DNA of 64,000 nucleotides from Couchioplanes caeruleus (GTDB taxonomy: Bacteria > Actinomycetota > Actinomycetes > Mycobacteriales > Micromonosporaceae), in contig NZ_CP092183.1 of NCBI RefSeq assembly GCF_023499255.1, positions 3,282,501 to 3,346,500 on the forward strand, read 5' to 3'. Positions within the stretch are counted from its first letter, which is position 1. Every line of letters begins with the position of its first letter. Positions 27,432 through 36,694 of the stretch are shown here, in pieces. The notes under the pieces are model-generated. The model ran no database searches and was not told the DNA's origin. It was given only the letters and a program-made list of their open reading frames with translations. Both the position numbers and the translations under genes were made by a program.

Positions 27432-28205
27432 TTAAGAATCAGCGCGTCCTGCCAATAGCAAGTGCAACCTCGCTCGCTCTCCGGCGGTGCCGATAGCTGC
27501 ACGACGGTCCGGATTCTCGACGTAGCAGCGGATGGTATTGGCCAGGAATGCGGTGTCGACATGTAGGTCTCGTACAGGCAGCGCTCGTGGCTGCGGTGGT
27601 CCTCCGGCAGCGGCGTTCATCGTGTACAGGATGAGAGTGTTGGGATTGCGTTTGGCGGGTGGAGGTGGTCCTCCGGGTAACAGCTCATCCCACCGCGTCT
27701 GACCGCAGCCGCGGAGCCGTTGCACGGTGATGCCCTCGACGGTCAGGCTGATACGGGGTCTGTTCATGAGCAGTCTGACTACGATTGCAGTCAGCAAGCC
27801 CACAGCCAGAACGATGCTGATTGTGGTCATGACGCCAAACTGAGCGATCCGCATGTGTTCCTCGTTCGGTACCCGCTCGGTCAGGATCGCCCCACCGGTG
27901 AACCACCCGAACAGGATCGCCAATGGTCCTGTGCTGCACGGCGAGGCACCCGCGACGAATCGGCGCTTGAGTTCGTCGAGGTGCCAAGTCGGCGGACGTT
28001 GCCGGGCTGTTTTGGTAAGCAACAAGTAGGCTGCCAAGGGAATACCGAAACTGGTCACCGCGAGGCCGAAGTACGCAAGTAGACCAAAGGCGAACGAGTC
28101 GATCCGCCATGTGAGGGGTTGCAGCCAGAGCGTCGCGCCGACGTGCATGGCGAAGGCCAGCAGTGCGAACGGCGCGGCGAGCAGCATGGCGGCACGAGCA
28201 GACAC
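27432..28205 (-). CDS. Membrane protein with C-terminal PH-like domain
   Basis: The 257-residue protein has about four membrane helices: AAMLLAAPFALLAFAMHVG; FGLLAYFGLAVTSFGIPLAA; a third around LAILFGWFTGG; and FGVMTTISIVLAVGLLTAIV. A cytoplasmic domain follows of PH-like pattern (ISLTVEGITVQRL; TRWDEL; LPVRDLHVDTAFLANTIRCYVENPDRR). Proteins of this form are common next to toxin loci in actinomycetes and may be membrane-sited immunity proteins, but none I can name. It is the first cargo gene after the left-end repeat, reading towards it, as does the gene at 7778 in the other island. Confidence 0.65.
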   Translation of the reverse strand: MSARAAMLLAAPFALLAFAMHVGATLWLQPLTWRIDSFAFGLLAYFGLAVTSFGIPLAAYLLLTKTARQRPPTWHLDELKRRFVAGASPCSTGPLAILFGWFTGGAILTERVPNEEHMRIAQFGVMTTISIVLAVGLLTAIVVRLLMNRPRISLTVEGITVQRLRGCGQTRWDELLPGGPPPPAKRNPNTLILYTMNAAAGGPPQPRALPVRDLHVDTAFLANTIRCYVENPDRRAAIGTAGERARLHLLLAGRADS

Positions 28206-28763
28206 CGGGGCAGTCTAGGGTCACGAAGGCGCCGCCGAACTCCAACTTTCGGTGGGTTATGACGCGAAATGATGTCGCGGAATCTCCACTGTTTCCGCCG
28301 CGCAGCGACTATCGACACGCATGACGGGACGATGGACGCGTCGGTCACCACGTCCGAGCCTGGCCGAACGCTGAAGGGGCCGTCGAGCGACGACGGCTTC
28401 CGCTGTCACGGCCTGTCCGAGCGGCAGCAAATGGTTGCAACTCGTCCCGAGCAGCCGTTCCCCTAACAAATTTGACACCTCCACTGAATTGATCCGCCGC
28501 CGAGCGGGTGGGAGCCGCGGCGCCAGATTGACCCTCCGTAGCGAATCCTTCAAGATCATCTGGCCTCGATACGGCACGATGACGGTCATGGCCCGACGGT
28601 CGAGCCGAAGATGCGCAACGGCTACTCGGTGGAGGCATGGTGACTGAACGCTCACGGCAACAGCGAGGCCATTGCCCTGTCTGTAGACGACCGCTACGCA
28701 GAATGAAAGGGCTCAATAGATGGTTTCGTGCACTACGAAACACGACCCGGATGCCGGCGATGC
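28206..28763. other. Gene-free stretch
   Basis: About 560 bases with no credible gene on either strand and no obvious repeat or RNA. Confidence 0.4.
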
Positions 28764-29021
28764 TTACGCGCCCGACACCTCTCCAATGGAGATACGCAGT
28801 CGAGCATTCATGTCCGCCACCGCTTTGATCACCTCGGTGGTCTGGTCGGAGGAGGTGAGGCCGAGGGACCGCAGGTCTCGACGCAGCCTGTCAAGCAGGT
28901 GAGACATCACCTCATCAGGACTGTCGACCGAGAGGGCGGCCTGCACGTTGGCCAGAACTCCGATCAGAACCGTCAAGTCCGTCGTGGTGGCTGAATCGGG
29001 GTCCTGCTTCCAGGGGTCCAT
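28764..29021 (-). CDS. Small acidic helical protein, unknown
   Basis: The 85-residue protein starts at an ATG (MDPWKQDPDSATTTDL) with GGGAGG five bases upstream, which decides the start over longer frames. It is largely helical (TVLIGVLANVQAALSVD; VMSHLLDRLRRDLRSLGL; TTEVIKAVADMNARLRISIG) with no membrane segment. I recognise no family. It could be a small regulatory or antitoxin-like protein. Confidence 0.6.
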   Translation of the reverse strand: MDPWKQDPDSATTTDLTVLIGVLANVQAALSVDSPDEVMSHLLDRLRRDLRSLGLTSSDQTTEVIKAVADMNARLRISIGEVSGA

Positions 29022-29188
29022 CAATCCTCCCTTGATCAGGGGTAATGCTATCAGCATCTCGCTGACGCAGGATTGTCCCCTGCTGCGCCGTCGTACGCAG
29101 GACGCAGCAGGGGGACATGACTGGGCCGCACATGGCAATCGCGATCGGTGAGTCTATCGATTCCTGTGGCGGCCGCTAGGTGGCCGAC

Positions 29189-29587
29189 TTACAGGCAGGT
29201 CGTGTCTGAGTCCCAATCCGAGCCGTCGGCGTATGCAGCGTACGCGACTGTGCACACTGTCGTGATGCCGTACTGCTTGGTGTAGTAGAAGCGCGGTGCG
29301 TTGTATGAGCCGTTACTGAATGACCCGCTGTGGCTGGAAAGCGTCAGGCCGAGAGCGGGGGCCGTCAAGCTGCATTGCCAGTTGACCCGTACGGAAGCCC
29401 ATGAGGCGTAAGTGCACTTGTAGGAGAATGTTCCCGTGGCGGAGTCGTATGTTGGTTTCGAGTCCACCGATGCCCCCGCCCGGTAGGTGGTCCGCGGTGA
29501 TCCTGCCATGGCGGAATCGGCTGGAACCGCTGCCGCAACCAATGCCACGGCGGCGACGCATAGAATAGAGGGCGAGCGGCGCTTCAT
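29189..29587 (-). CDS. Small secreted protein, unknown
   Basis: The 132-residue protein has a clear signal peptide (MKRRS, core ILCVAAVALVAAAV, cleavage probably after AMA near 28). The mature part is Ser/Tyr/Thr-rich with four cysteines (YKCTY, WQCSL, TVCTV, TTCL), so two disulfides are likely. It has a beta-sandwich feel. No family recognised. It is followed by AT-richer spacer and then the IS630 region. Confidence 0.65.
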   Translation of the reverse strand: MKRRSPSILCVAAVALVAAAVPADSAMAGSPRTTYRAGASVDSKPTYDSATGTFSYKCTYASWASVRVNWQCSLTAPALGLTLSSHSGSFSNGSYNAPRFYYTKQYGITTVCTVAYAAYADGSDWDSDTTCL

Positions 29588-29850
29588 AAGTACACCGCTT
29601 CATGTATCAGGCGGTTGTCCTTGTGGGTTTGTGCAGGCGTGCGCGCCACTCTCCGTTCTACTAGACCAATTCTCGACTGTCAATGTGCCTACGAGCGTCG
29701 AATGTATCGAAGAAGCGGGGCTGGCGAGCTCTTCAAGTCGACGTGCATCTAATTAGATCGGCGGATTTCAGTACGCTGGAAGTGGGCCATGGGTGGCGTC
29801 GGTGCTCGGCCAGCAGGCGCCGGCGTCCTCAGGGCCCGTAGTCTGGCCCT

Positions 29851-29915
29851 GGCCGGCCCTGGCCGGCCCTGGCCGGCCCTGGCCGGCCCTGGCCGGCCCT
29901 GGCCGGCCCTGGCCG
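29851..29915. repeat. 10-bp tandem repeat (GGCCGGCCCT)n
   Basis: Six exact consecutive copies of GGCCGGCCCT, flanked by partial copies. It lies in a non-coding stretch before the IS630 remnant. The unit is nearly self-complementary, so it could slip or form hairpins. Confidence 0.9.
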
Positions 29916-30131
29916 AGCCCGAGGTGCGCGTACATCGCCGAGGGCTGGACGCTGCCGCGCCGGGGGTGAACGCGGGGCGAGGGCTCGTCGTCCCCCAGGT
30001 GCCGCGATTCGGCCTGCAACAAGGGTGCCGGGGCCTCGAGCAGGAGCTGCCCTTGGCTAGCGCGTTGTCCATGAACGTTTGCCGGGTTGGTGACACGCCG
30101 GGGGGCGTTCGTGGTGGCCGGAGATTCTGGG

Positions 30132-30168
30132 CTCACTCTCGACGGTGGTGTTCGCTGTCGAGAGTGAG
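30132..30168. repeat. Inverted repeat at the 5' end of the IS630 remnant
   Basis: CTCACTCTCGAC and its exact complement GTCGAGAGTGAG are separated by 13 bases, 35 bases before the transposase start. It is probably part of the transposon end, or a hairpin that dampens read-through into the transposase. Confidence 0.6.
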
Positions 30169-30202
30169 GTAGGCGGGTGGCCGAGCCGGTACGGCACGGC
30201 GG

Positions 30203-30958
30203 TTGACCCAGGACGAGGGCCGCAGGCTGCAGCAACTTGTGCGCCGTGGGAAGCACGATTCGGTTCGGGTCCGCCGGGCGTTGATCATCATGGCGTCGGC
30301 GTCCGGGACACCGGTGCCCTCGATCGCCAGGCTGGTCGCGGCGCATGAAGACACGGTCCGGGACGTGATCCACCTGTTCAACGAGATCGGTCTTCGCGCG
30401 TTGGACCCTCAGTGGGCGGGAGGCCGTCCCCGCCGGATCAATGACGACGATGAAGCGTTCATCGTCGCGACGGCCACCACACGTCCGGGCAAGCTCGGGC
30501 GTCCGTTCACCCGCTGGAGCCTGCGCAAACTCGCCGACTACCTGGCCACCAACCCGGTGCGTCAGGTGGCCGTCGGACGAGAACGGCTGCGGCAGCTGCT
30601 GCGCGACAACGAGGTCAGCTGGCAGCGCACCCGGACCTGGAAAGAATCCAAGGACCCCGATTTCGACGCCAAGCTGGACCGGATCGAAGAGGTGACCACG
30701 GCGTTCCCACAGCGGTGTTTCGCGTTCGACCAGTTCGGGCCGCTGTCGATCCGCCCGCACCACGGCGCCGGCTGGGCACCGGAAGGGCGTCCGGACCGGT
30801 TGCCGGCGACCTACAAGCGCACCCATGGGATCCGCTACTTCCACGGCTGCTACAGCTTCGCCGATGACCAGCTCTGGGGTGTGATGCGCCGCCGCAAAGG
30901 CGGCGACCACACCCTGTCCGCGCTCAAATCCATCCGCAAGGCACGGCCAGACGGTTAG
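30203..30958 (+). pseudogene. IS630-family transposase, C-terminally truncated
   Basis: The 251 codons (TTG start) show the N-terminal helix-turn-helix of IS630-type transposases (VRVRRALIIMASASGTPVPS; IARLVAAHEDTVRDVI). The DDE domain begins with FAFDQFGPLSIRPHHG, holding the first catalytic Asp. The second Asp and the Glu are missing, because the frame enters the island left-end repeat at 30956 and stops at once. About a third of the usual length is lost. The join is a deletion or recombination scar, not a normal transposon end. Confidence 0.85.
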
Positions 30959-31243
30959 GCGCCGGTCGGCCGGTGTCGTTGTGGGTTGGGGTCGATGTTC
31001 TGCCCGATAGGGGAGTGGGCGAGCCGCTTCGAGCCCTTGGTCGCGTAGGCGTTTGCGTCGGTGCCGAGCGTGCGTGGACGGCGTTGGGGTGGAAGGGTTG
31101 CCGGGGTGGAATGCAGCGCGGCTGGCTTGTTGCCGCTGTCGTTGACGTGGCGGCGATGAGGGTGGATCGATGACCCGAGGTCCTCACGCTTCGTGCAACG
31201 GTGGCTGCTCGAGCTGCATGATCGACGCACGGATCTGCCGAGA
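30956..31243 (+). repeat. Island left-end repeat, copy 3 (partial, ~290 bp)
   Basis: Matches the last 290 bases of the ~760-bp repeat (7420-7705) with a few changes and short indels. Its left part, including the tRNA fragment and terminator, is absent, replaced by the truncated IS630. Like the other copies it is directly followed by cargo, here the gene at 31266. Confidence 0.8.
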
Positions 31244-31265
31244 TCAGTGCGTTGAACGACAGGTG

Positions 31266-31778
31266 ATGAGCGCCGGAGAGTGCTGTAATGAATCGTGGAC
31301 GATCGACCTCGCTACCGTAGGCGCGCAAATGATCGATGACTACTGGGAGCGAACCGTATTTGCGGCGCCACCATTGGCCGGCTTGGACCGTTTCGACGAC
31401 TCTACTGCATTTGATTGGATTGGCCTTCACTTTTCAACGACCGGATCCAAAGTCGACTGGTCTACGGTGCGTGAAGGTCATTCGCACTGGAACTTTTCCG
31501 ATGCTTCGGAGCTGGCGGCTTCAGTCGTTCGAGAGGTAAGACGGCTTGCGACCGACGAGTCGATCGTCGAGCATGCCGGAGATGGCGTCTCAGCCTACGG
31601 AGTTCGCTTCAGGGGTGTGGACGTTCCTGCCGTCGTCGCTGCCCTACTTGAGATACCCGAGCACCACTACTTCCTAGCCACCGACAGGTCCTGGGTCGTC
31701 GCGGTCTCATTTGAAGGTGATCTCGACATCGTTGACCAACATCGACTCACGCAGGAGGGGCGTTCGCAGCCCAGATGA
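31266..31778 (+). CDS. Unknown protein, immunity-type context
   Basis: The 170-residue acidic protein (ATG 31266, MSAGECCNESWTID) has an alpha/beta make-up ending with a strand pair: PEHHYFLATDRSWVVAVSFEG, then DLDIVD. That ending recalls unnamed proteins of toxin-immunity loci in actinomycetes. It is the first gene after left-end repeat copy 3, the same relative position as other cargo genes. Base composition is slightly more AT-rich than the chromosomal genes to the right. Confidence 0.6.
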   Translation: MSAGECCNESWTIDLATVGAQMIDDYWERTVFAAPPLAGLDRFDDSTAFDWIGLHFSTTGSKVDWSTVREGHSHWNFSDASELAASVVREVRRLATDESIVEHAGDGVSAYGVRFRGVDVPAVVAALLEIPEHHYFLATDRSWVVAVSFEGDLDIVDQHRLTQEGRSQPR

Positions 31779-31848
31779 TGTCAATCTTGAGAGCATTCAT
31801 CTGCCGCATGCAGGGCGGCGCCCATGACCACGCGTGGATGTCGTAGCC

Positions 31849-32223
31849 CTAGAACCGCAGCCTCACGCGAGTTGGACGTCCTCGGTCCAGCTCAACTACG
31901 CCGGCTCGCTCTAGGACAACGGCGACGTAGTTCGCTGTCTGCCGCTTGAGGAACCCCTTGAGATAGCCGTCCAAAGAATCTTGGCGCCCTTGAACGTCGC
32001 GGTTAGCGCCGATGGGTACCCACTGCCTACCTCGAAGGTAATCCGGGATGCCTTCGAGGCATGCCCAGCTGATGGATGTTCGAGCCTTCTTGGGACCGAA
32101 CAGAAGCACCAGCGAACTCAGGGTCATCTCACCGATGCCGAAGCTTGCCTGCCCGGTCGGCGTCGGCAGCTCGGACTCGGGGGTCATGCACTCGCGGATC
32201 GCCGTCTCAATCGGGCCAGCCAT
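31849..32223 (-). CDS. Conserved actinobacterial protein of unknown function
   Basis: The 124-residue protein starts MAGPIETAIRECMTPESELP. It has a distinctive middle (SLVLLFGPKKARTSISWACLEG, then GRQWVPIGANRDVQG) and a basic end typical of nucleic-acid binding (LDGYLKGFLKRQTANYVAVV ... RPTRVRLRF). I recall similar unnamed proteins in Streptomyces. A winged-helix or DNA-binding role is possible but not shown. Confidence 0.6.
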   Translation of the reverse strand: MAGPIETAIRECMTPESELPTPTGQASFGIGEMTLSSLVLLFGPKKARTSISWACLEGIPDYLRGRQWVPIGANRDVQGRQDSLDGYLKGFLKRQTANYVAVVLERAGVVELDRGRPTRVRLRF

Positions 32224-32322
32224 CGCTGCATTCTGCGCGCCGTGGTCAAACGGGACAAGGGCTAAGAGCCTGGTCCAGGTGACATCCTCTTCTGCCGCTG
32301 ACCGCGCTAGGTGTGACTGTGT

Positions 32323-32691
32323 CTAGCCTGTCGCGGTAGGTCCGTCGGAGCCGGTCGGGCTGTCCCGGTAGCCGACTTCGGCTGATCCCGTCGCCACCTG
32401 GACGTGGTAGCCCCAATGCGTGAGAGCCTGCACCATCTTCTGGGCGCCGGCCGGGTTGGCGGAGTGGACCTGGATGATGCCGATGTCAAACGGGCGTTCC
32501 TCGAAAGCGGCGTGCTCCAGAAGCTCGACCACCGGCCAGATCGTGTCGTCCTCGCCGAGGTCGTGGTCAAGCCAGAGTTCGTCAAGCCGTCGGTCGCGAT
32601 AGCGATTCAGCAGCGTGATCCCGTCCGCGCTCGTGCGAGCCACGTCGGCTTCGCGGCCATCGACGAACGAGCGTAGGTCGTCGATCAACAC
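32323..32691 (-). CDS. Receiver-like protein of the cREC (cyclic-phosphate processing) type
   Basis: About 122 residues from GTG 32691 (VLIDDLRSFVDG); the frame is open to 32754. The pattern is that of the cREC receiver-like domain: N-terminal DDLR, then DELWLDHDLGED, then a helix, then IGIIQVHSANPAGAQKM and a last strand. cREC domains were predicted to take part in cyclic-phosphate-type RNA or nucleotide end processing and appear in conflict-system contexts. It is unaccompanied here. Confidence 0.65.
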   Translation of the reverse strand: MLIDDLRSFVDGREADVARTSADGITLLNRYRDRRLDELWLDHDLGEDDTIWPVVELLEHAAFEERPFDIGIIQVHSANPAGAQKMVQALTHWGYHVQVATGSAEVGYRDSPTGSDGPTATG

Positions 32692-32912
32692 GACCCGCCC
32701 GCCTCTCCCTGTGTTCACGTCGCGATGATGGCTCACCCGAACGCTGACGCACACTCATTTGCCGCGAAGCGGTCGGGCCGGAGATGCGGCCGAAGGGTCG
32801 GGCGTCATGCACTCGCCGGCGGGGCTGTCGCTCCGTGCTGTGGTGTTCCTGCCGAGCCGCAGGGCCTCGTATTCCGTTTCCGCTCGCACGTGTGACGTGA
32901 TCAGATACTGCG

Positions 32913-33941
32913 GTGGCCGGGTGGGAGAACAAGCTGAAGGAACATCAACAGCAGGAGCGTGCGGAGGCGCTGGCGCTGCCTGTGGTGCCGGTGCGCTGGC
33001 ATGGCCGGCTGACGGCTATGGACGACGAGGATGTGCTGCTGTCGGTGTCGATCGGTCCGGCGGGCGAAGCTGTAGCTCTATGGTCGACGCCCGCTGATCG
33101 GGAGGCGTTGACGTCGGTGACGGTGCAGCCCGGGTGGGCGTCGTTCCCGGACCCGCGGGCGGCCCGGCCGGCTGGCGCTCGGATCACGGTCCACTCGTCC
33201 GGCTCCGTTCGGGTGGTGCGGATCGCGGAGATGCCGCTGGCGCACGCCACCGCCCAGCCGTTGCCGGACGGCCGGTTCCTGGTAGTCGCGGCGCGGTGCC
33301 GGTGGCGGCCGGAGGGTCCAGATCGCAACGCGATCGTGTACGGCTCGGACGGCGCCGTAGTCGCCGAGTACACCTTTGGTGACGGCGTGGAAGACGTGCT
33401 CACTACGCCGTCCGGCAATGCCTGGGTGAGCTACTTCGATGAGGGCGTGTTCGGCAACTACGGCTGGGGCGGTCCCGGACCCGAGCCGTTGGGCTCGTGC
33501 GGGCTGATCCGTTTCGGCTTGGGTGGAGACCCGGACTGGCGATTCTCCCCGAACGATGCGGCGCCGATCGACGACTGCTACGCGCTTAACGTCACCGGGG
33601 AAACCGCCTGGGCGTGCTACTACTCCGACTTCCCACTGGTGAAGTCCGAGGACGGGGAGGTGAGCGCGTGGGGCAACGACATCGCCCACGGTGCCAGGAG
33701 TCTCGTCGTCGACGATCGCCGCGTGGGGATGGCCGGCGGCTTTCGTGCGAACCGGGATCGTCTGGTCATCGGCGAACTTGGGCAAAGCGGCCTGCGCGAC
33801 GCGGGCCGGTACCGGCTGGTGCTACCCGACGGGCAGGCCTTGCCCGACCTTGCACGCCTGGTTGGACGCGGCCCGGACCTGCACGTCTTTCACGGCACCG
33901 ACTGGTACCAGCTGAGCCTAACGGACCTCCCATCCGGATGA
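32913..33941 (+). CDS. Unknown beta-rich (propeller-like) cytosolic protein
   Basis: The 342-residue protein (GTG start) begins with a short charged helix (WENKLKEHQQQERAEAL). Repeated beta blade-like units follow (VHSSGSVRVVRIAEM; DGRFLVVAARCRW; GVEDVLTTPSGNAWVSYFDEGVFG; AYSD-like ACYYSDFPLV; LHVFHGTDWYQL). No signal peptide. I recall this type as an unnamed actinobacterial family often near toxin loci. An immunity or sensor role is a guess. Confidence 0.65.
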   Translation: MAGWENKLKEHQQQERAEALALPVVPVRWHGRLTAMDDEDVLLSVSIGPAGEAVALWSTPADREALTSVTVQPGWASFPDPRAARPAGARITVHSSGSVRVVRIAEMPLAHATAQPLPDGRFLVVAARCRWRPEGPDRNAIVYGSDGAVVAEYTFGDGVEDVLTTPSGNAWVSYFDEGVFGNYGWGGPGPEPLGSCGLIRFGLGGDPDWRFSPNDAAPIDDCYALNVTGETAWACYYSDFPLVKSEDGEVSAWGNDIAHGARSLVVDDRRVGMAGGFRANRDRLVIGELGQSGLRDAGRYRLVLPDGQALPDLARLVGRGPDLHVFHGTDWYQLSLTDLPSG

Positions 33942-33975
33942 AACGTTCCGCCGCGGCTGTTTCGGCAACCGCAGC

Positions 33976-34644
33976 GTGATTGTCGCGATTGGTGCCGGCG
34001 TAATTTCAACTATCTGCGCCACCGCCTTAACCTATGCCTGGGGCAGAAGATTCATGGACCTGTCGCCTTATGAGATAATTTCACTTCACTCCACCGAGCT
34101 TGTCGAGAAGGTGGGCGCGCACCATCGTTATACATGGACCCGCGAGATGGTGATTAAGGCCCGTAGGCGCGACGTTCGCCTCATCGAGGCCACGTTCTAC
34201 TGGACCGGCCGCACGAAGAAGCAATTTCTTTGTGAGCCGCTGGTGGGTGAACATATGATCCTTGACGGCAAGGTGACAGAAGAGGATCACGGCGTTCACA
34301 GATGGATCTACCTCGGGCGCCCCATGGGTCGGCATGAGGAAGTAAGAACGGGTATAAGGCTTACTTTCGAGGACGACGCGCAAGCGATGCAGTGCTTTAT
34401 ACGAGAGAGACCAACATGCAGGATCCGTCATCTTGAGATTCGGCTGCGCTTTCCAGTGACAGAGGAGCCGAAATCAGTCACTGCTATTTATTCTCCTAGC
34501 CGCGGAGAGTATAGCGAGGTGATAGCATCCAGATCTCTCAGGCCCGAGCGCATCGCAGACCCCGGCATGGGCACGGTTGATTTCGTGTTGATAAATGACA
34601 AACATAGGCGAGACACGGCCCTGGGGATGCGATGGGCATCCTAG
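33976..34644 (+). CDS. Single-pass membrane-anchored protein, unknown
   Basis: The 222-residue protein (GTG start) has one N-terminal membrane helix (MIVAIGAGVISTICATALTYAW). A mixed soluble domain rich in Arg, Glu and His follows (RRRDVRLIEATFYWTGR; RHLEIRLRFPV). The gene is clearly more AT-rich than its neighbours, with AT-ending codons, a sign of recent transfer. No family recognised. It begins 34 bases after the preceding gene. Confidence 0.55.
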   Translation: MIVAIGAGVISTICATALTYAWGRRFMDLSPYEIISLHSTELVEKVGAHHRYTWTREMVIKARRRDVRLIEATFYWTGRTKKQFLCEPLVGEHMILDGKVTEEDHGVHRWIYLGRPMGRHEEVRTGIRLTFEDDAQAMQCFIRERPTCRIRHLEIRLRFPVTEEPKSVTAIYSPSRGEYSEVIASRSLRPERIADPGMGTVDFVLINDKHRRDTALGMRWAS

Positions 34645-35371
34645 CGCTATTGGCTCGCCCTCGCGTGGGTGACACTCCCGTAGGAGTGCGTGGACACTTT
34701 GCGGCTCGTGACCCTGCGAGTACTTTAATGGCCGAGATAAGTACATCCAGTGGCGTCGCCACGCATAGGTGGTCGAAAGGAATCGTGACAGCACAGTCCT
34801 TACTCTTCTGGCGCCGACATTGCGCGCCGCCAGTCTTCGCTGGACCGCCGCTCCTCGTAGGCCACCTGACCACATGTGCTCGGAATCAGTAGGTCGTCCG
34901 CAGCCGGAGACGTATCGGTCCCTCGTCAGGGGGATCGGGTCTCCGGCGCGCTCATCTGACCAGCGCGGCGGCTCAAGGGTCCTTAACTGGGTCAGCAGCG
35001 GGTCATGACATCCGGTGAACGCTCACGTCGACGGCCGTGTGCGCCGATCAAGACGCGCCCGCTGTGCCGGGAGGATTGCAGATCACATCGTGAGGGACGA
35101 TGCAGACGACATCTGAGGTTCGCTCCGCGGGGGCTCCGTGGCGTTCGGGGCAGGGACTCGCTCGCGTCGCGGACCCGACACCGCGGCTAGCAGCAGCGCC
35201 GCAGCCGCCCGTCGGGCACGTCATCCGTCTGGTCGCGTACCTGAGAGGCTGTCTCTCAACCTGTCTCCGCAGCTCGCGCGATTCTTCGTCTACCGAGCTC
35301 CCGTCGGTGCCCTTGGAATCGGCGTGACCGTGACGCCGATCCGAAGGCCGGAGACAGCGTCGGCGCAGCAG
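34645..35371. other. Gene-free stretch
   Basis: About 730 bases in which both strands show only short shadow frames. No tRNA, insertion sequence or repeat was recognised. It is probably decayed island DNA. Confidence 0.4.
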
Positions 35372-36337
35372 TCAGCCCCGGTGAATACCGCCGGTATGAG
35401 GCGGAGCGAGCAGTCCATCGATTGCGGAATGAAAGTCGTTCCACGTGTGGATCTGGCCGACCATGTCGAGGTAACGGCGAAACGCTTGACTGAAGTGGTC
35501 GGCCAGCTGGTCGACCTGTGGGGTCAGGTCGGGTGCCTTGACGGTGAGGTAGCTCCTGGGAAAGAGGCCGCATTCGCGGTCTACCGCCATGTCGACGAAG
35601 ATTTCGCCAGGCTCCAGGACGGCGGCCAGGTCAGGGCGGTCACTCTGGTTGAGCGCGGCGGCCAACTCGTCTCGCCTCCCTGGATGGTGGAGGGCGAACA
35701 CCGTGAGCTCGGAGCAGGTATCGCCGGCGAGCACGCGGTCGATGTCGGTGAGCTGGCGGAAGCTGTTCACCTCGAACAGACCTGCGAATCCGACGTGATC
35801 GATGTCCCAGGTATCTTCAGTGCGGCTCAGAAGGCTGTTGGTGCGAGCCGGAACGAACCCGTAATCGGCGGCTTCCCAGTCCGGCAGCTCGATATCAACC
35901 TCGTACTCCCACCGAACCAGCTGTATGTCCTTTCGACCGATACCCAGGCATCGCGCCACCTCGTCACGGAGGTAACAGGGAATGACATACCGGCTCCGGC
36001 CTGCGGTCAACGTCCACGTCAGCGCACGCCAGACCGCGAGCGATTCCCCGTACCAGTTGTTGATCGCGTGTCGGTGCCACGGATTCAGGTCTGGATCTTC
36101 CGGGTAGTCCAGCTTTCGCAAACCTAGCCATACCGGGCTAGGAAGATTCGACTGATCGACGGCGACCGTGTAGAAATGCAACCCATCTCGATAGCCGTGC
36201 TCGAACTGGAGAAAGCGCTCCGGAGCTGTCACGTCACCAGGATGCCGGACCCCTGCGGTCAAGCCGGCGGCAGGTCGCGGTCGCAGGCGTGGCTCGTGGC
36301 GGGAACGCTTGCCGTCGGGACTCATCGCAGCCGACAT
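35372..36337 (-). CDS. Unknown protein, possibly immunity-type
   Basis: The frame is open to 36544. I choose MSAAMSPDGKRSRH at 36337, since the upstream part reads as shadow. A well-formed region starts at ERFLQFEHGYRDGLHFYTVA and includes WLGLRKLDYPEDPDLNPWHR, NNWYGESLAVWRALTWTLT, ELPDWEAADYGFVPARTN and an acidic end. I recognise no domain. It lies 355 bases to the left of the IS5 pair. Confidence 0.55.
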   Translation of the reverse strand: MSAAMSPDGKRSRHEPRLRPRPAAGLTAGVRHPGDVTAPERFLQFEHGYRDGLHFYTVAVDQSNLPSPVWLGLRKLDYPEDPDLNPWHRHAINNWYGESLAVWRALTWTLTAGRSRYVIPCYLRDEVARCLGIGRKDIQLVRWEYEVDIELPDWEAADYGFVPARTNSLLSRTEDTWDIDHVGFAGLFEVNSFRQLTDIDRVLAGDTCSELTVFALHHPGRRDELAAALNQSDRPDLAAVLEPGEIFVDMAVDRECGLFPRSYLTVKAPDLTPQVDQLADHFSQAFRRYLDMVGQIHTWNDFHSAIDGLLAPPHTGGIHRG

Positions 36338-36694
36338 CCGGATCTGCCGCTGATACGGCGTGATCAGCAGCGCTGGCAGGGCAGAGCTGGCCTCGCGCTT
36401 GGAGGGCGGAAGGTTGGTACGGGCGCAGGCAGCGGAAACTCCCGGTGGACGCCGCCCGATCGCCCGTCTTTGCAGCACCGGGATTACAGCCAACCACAGC
36501 TTAAAGCCGCGAAGCGGGGAAGCCATCGGACGAACGGACCGCATCAGGCGATTCGAGAGGCTGCCCTTATATTCCGCCGACCGCGCGCGAGTCGACGGAT
36601 CCTCGTCACGCTAGGTCGTGTGCTGGACAGAAGCTCCTGGCTTGCGGAGGATGGCAGTTCGGGTATCCCTAGAGGTGTCTAGCCGGAGATCTAA

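Noticed and set aside
29851..29915. CRISPR array
   Set aside because: Ten-base units without spacers; a simple tandem repeat. No cas genes or other direct-repeat arrays were seen.
35138..36127. 329-codon plus-strand frame opposite the gene at 35372
   Set aside because: The minus-strand protein has better composition and regular aromatic-rich segments; the plus frame looks like its shadow.
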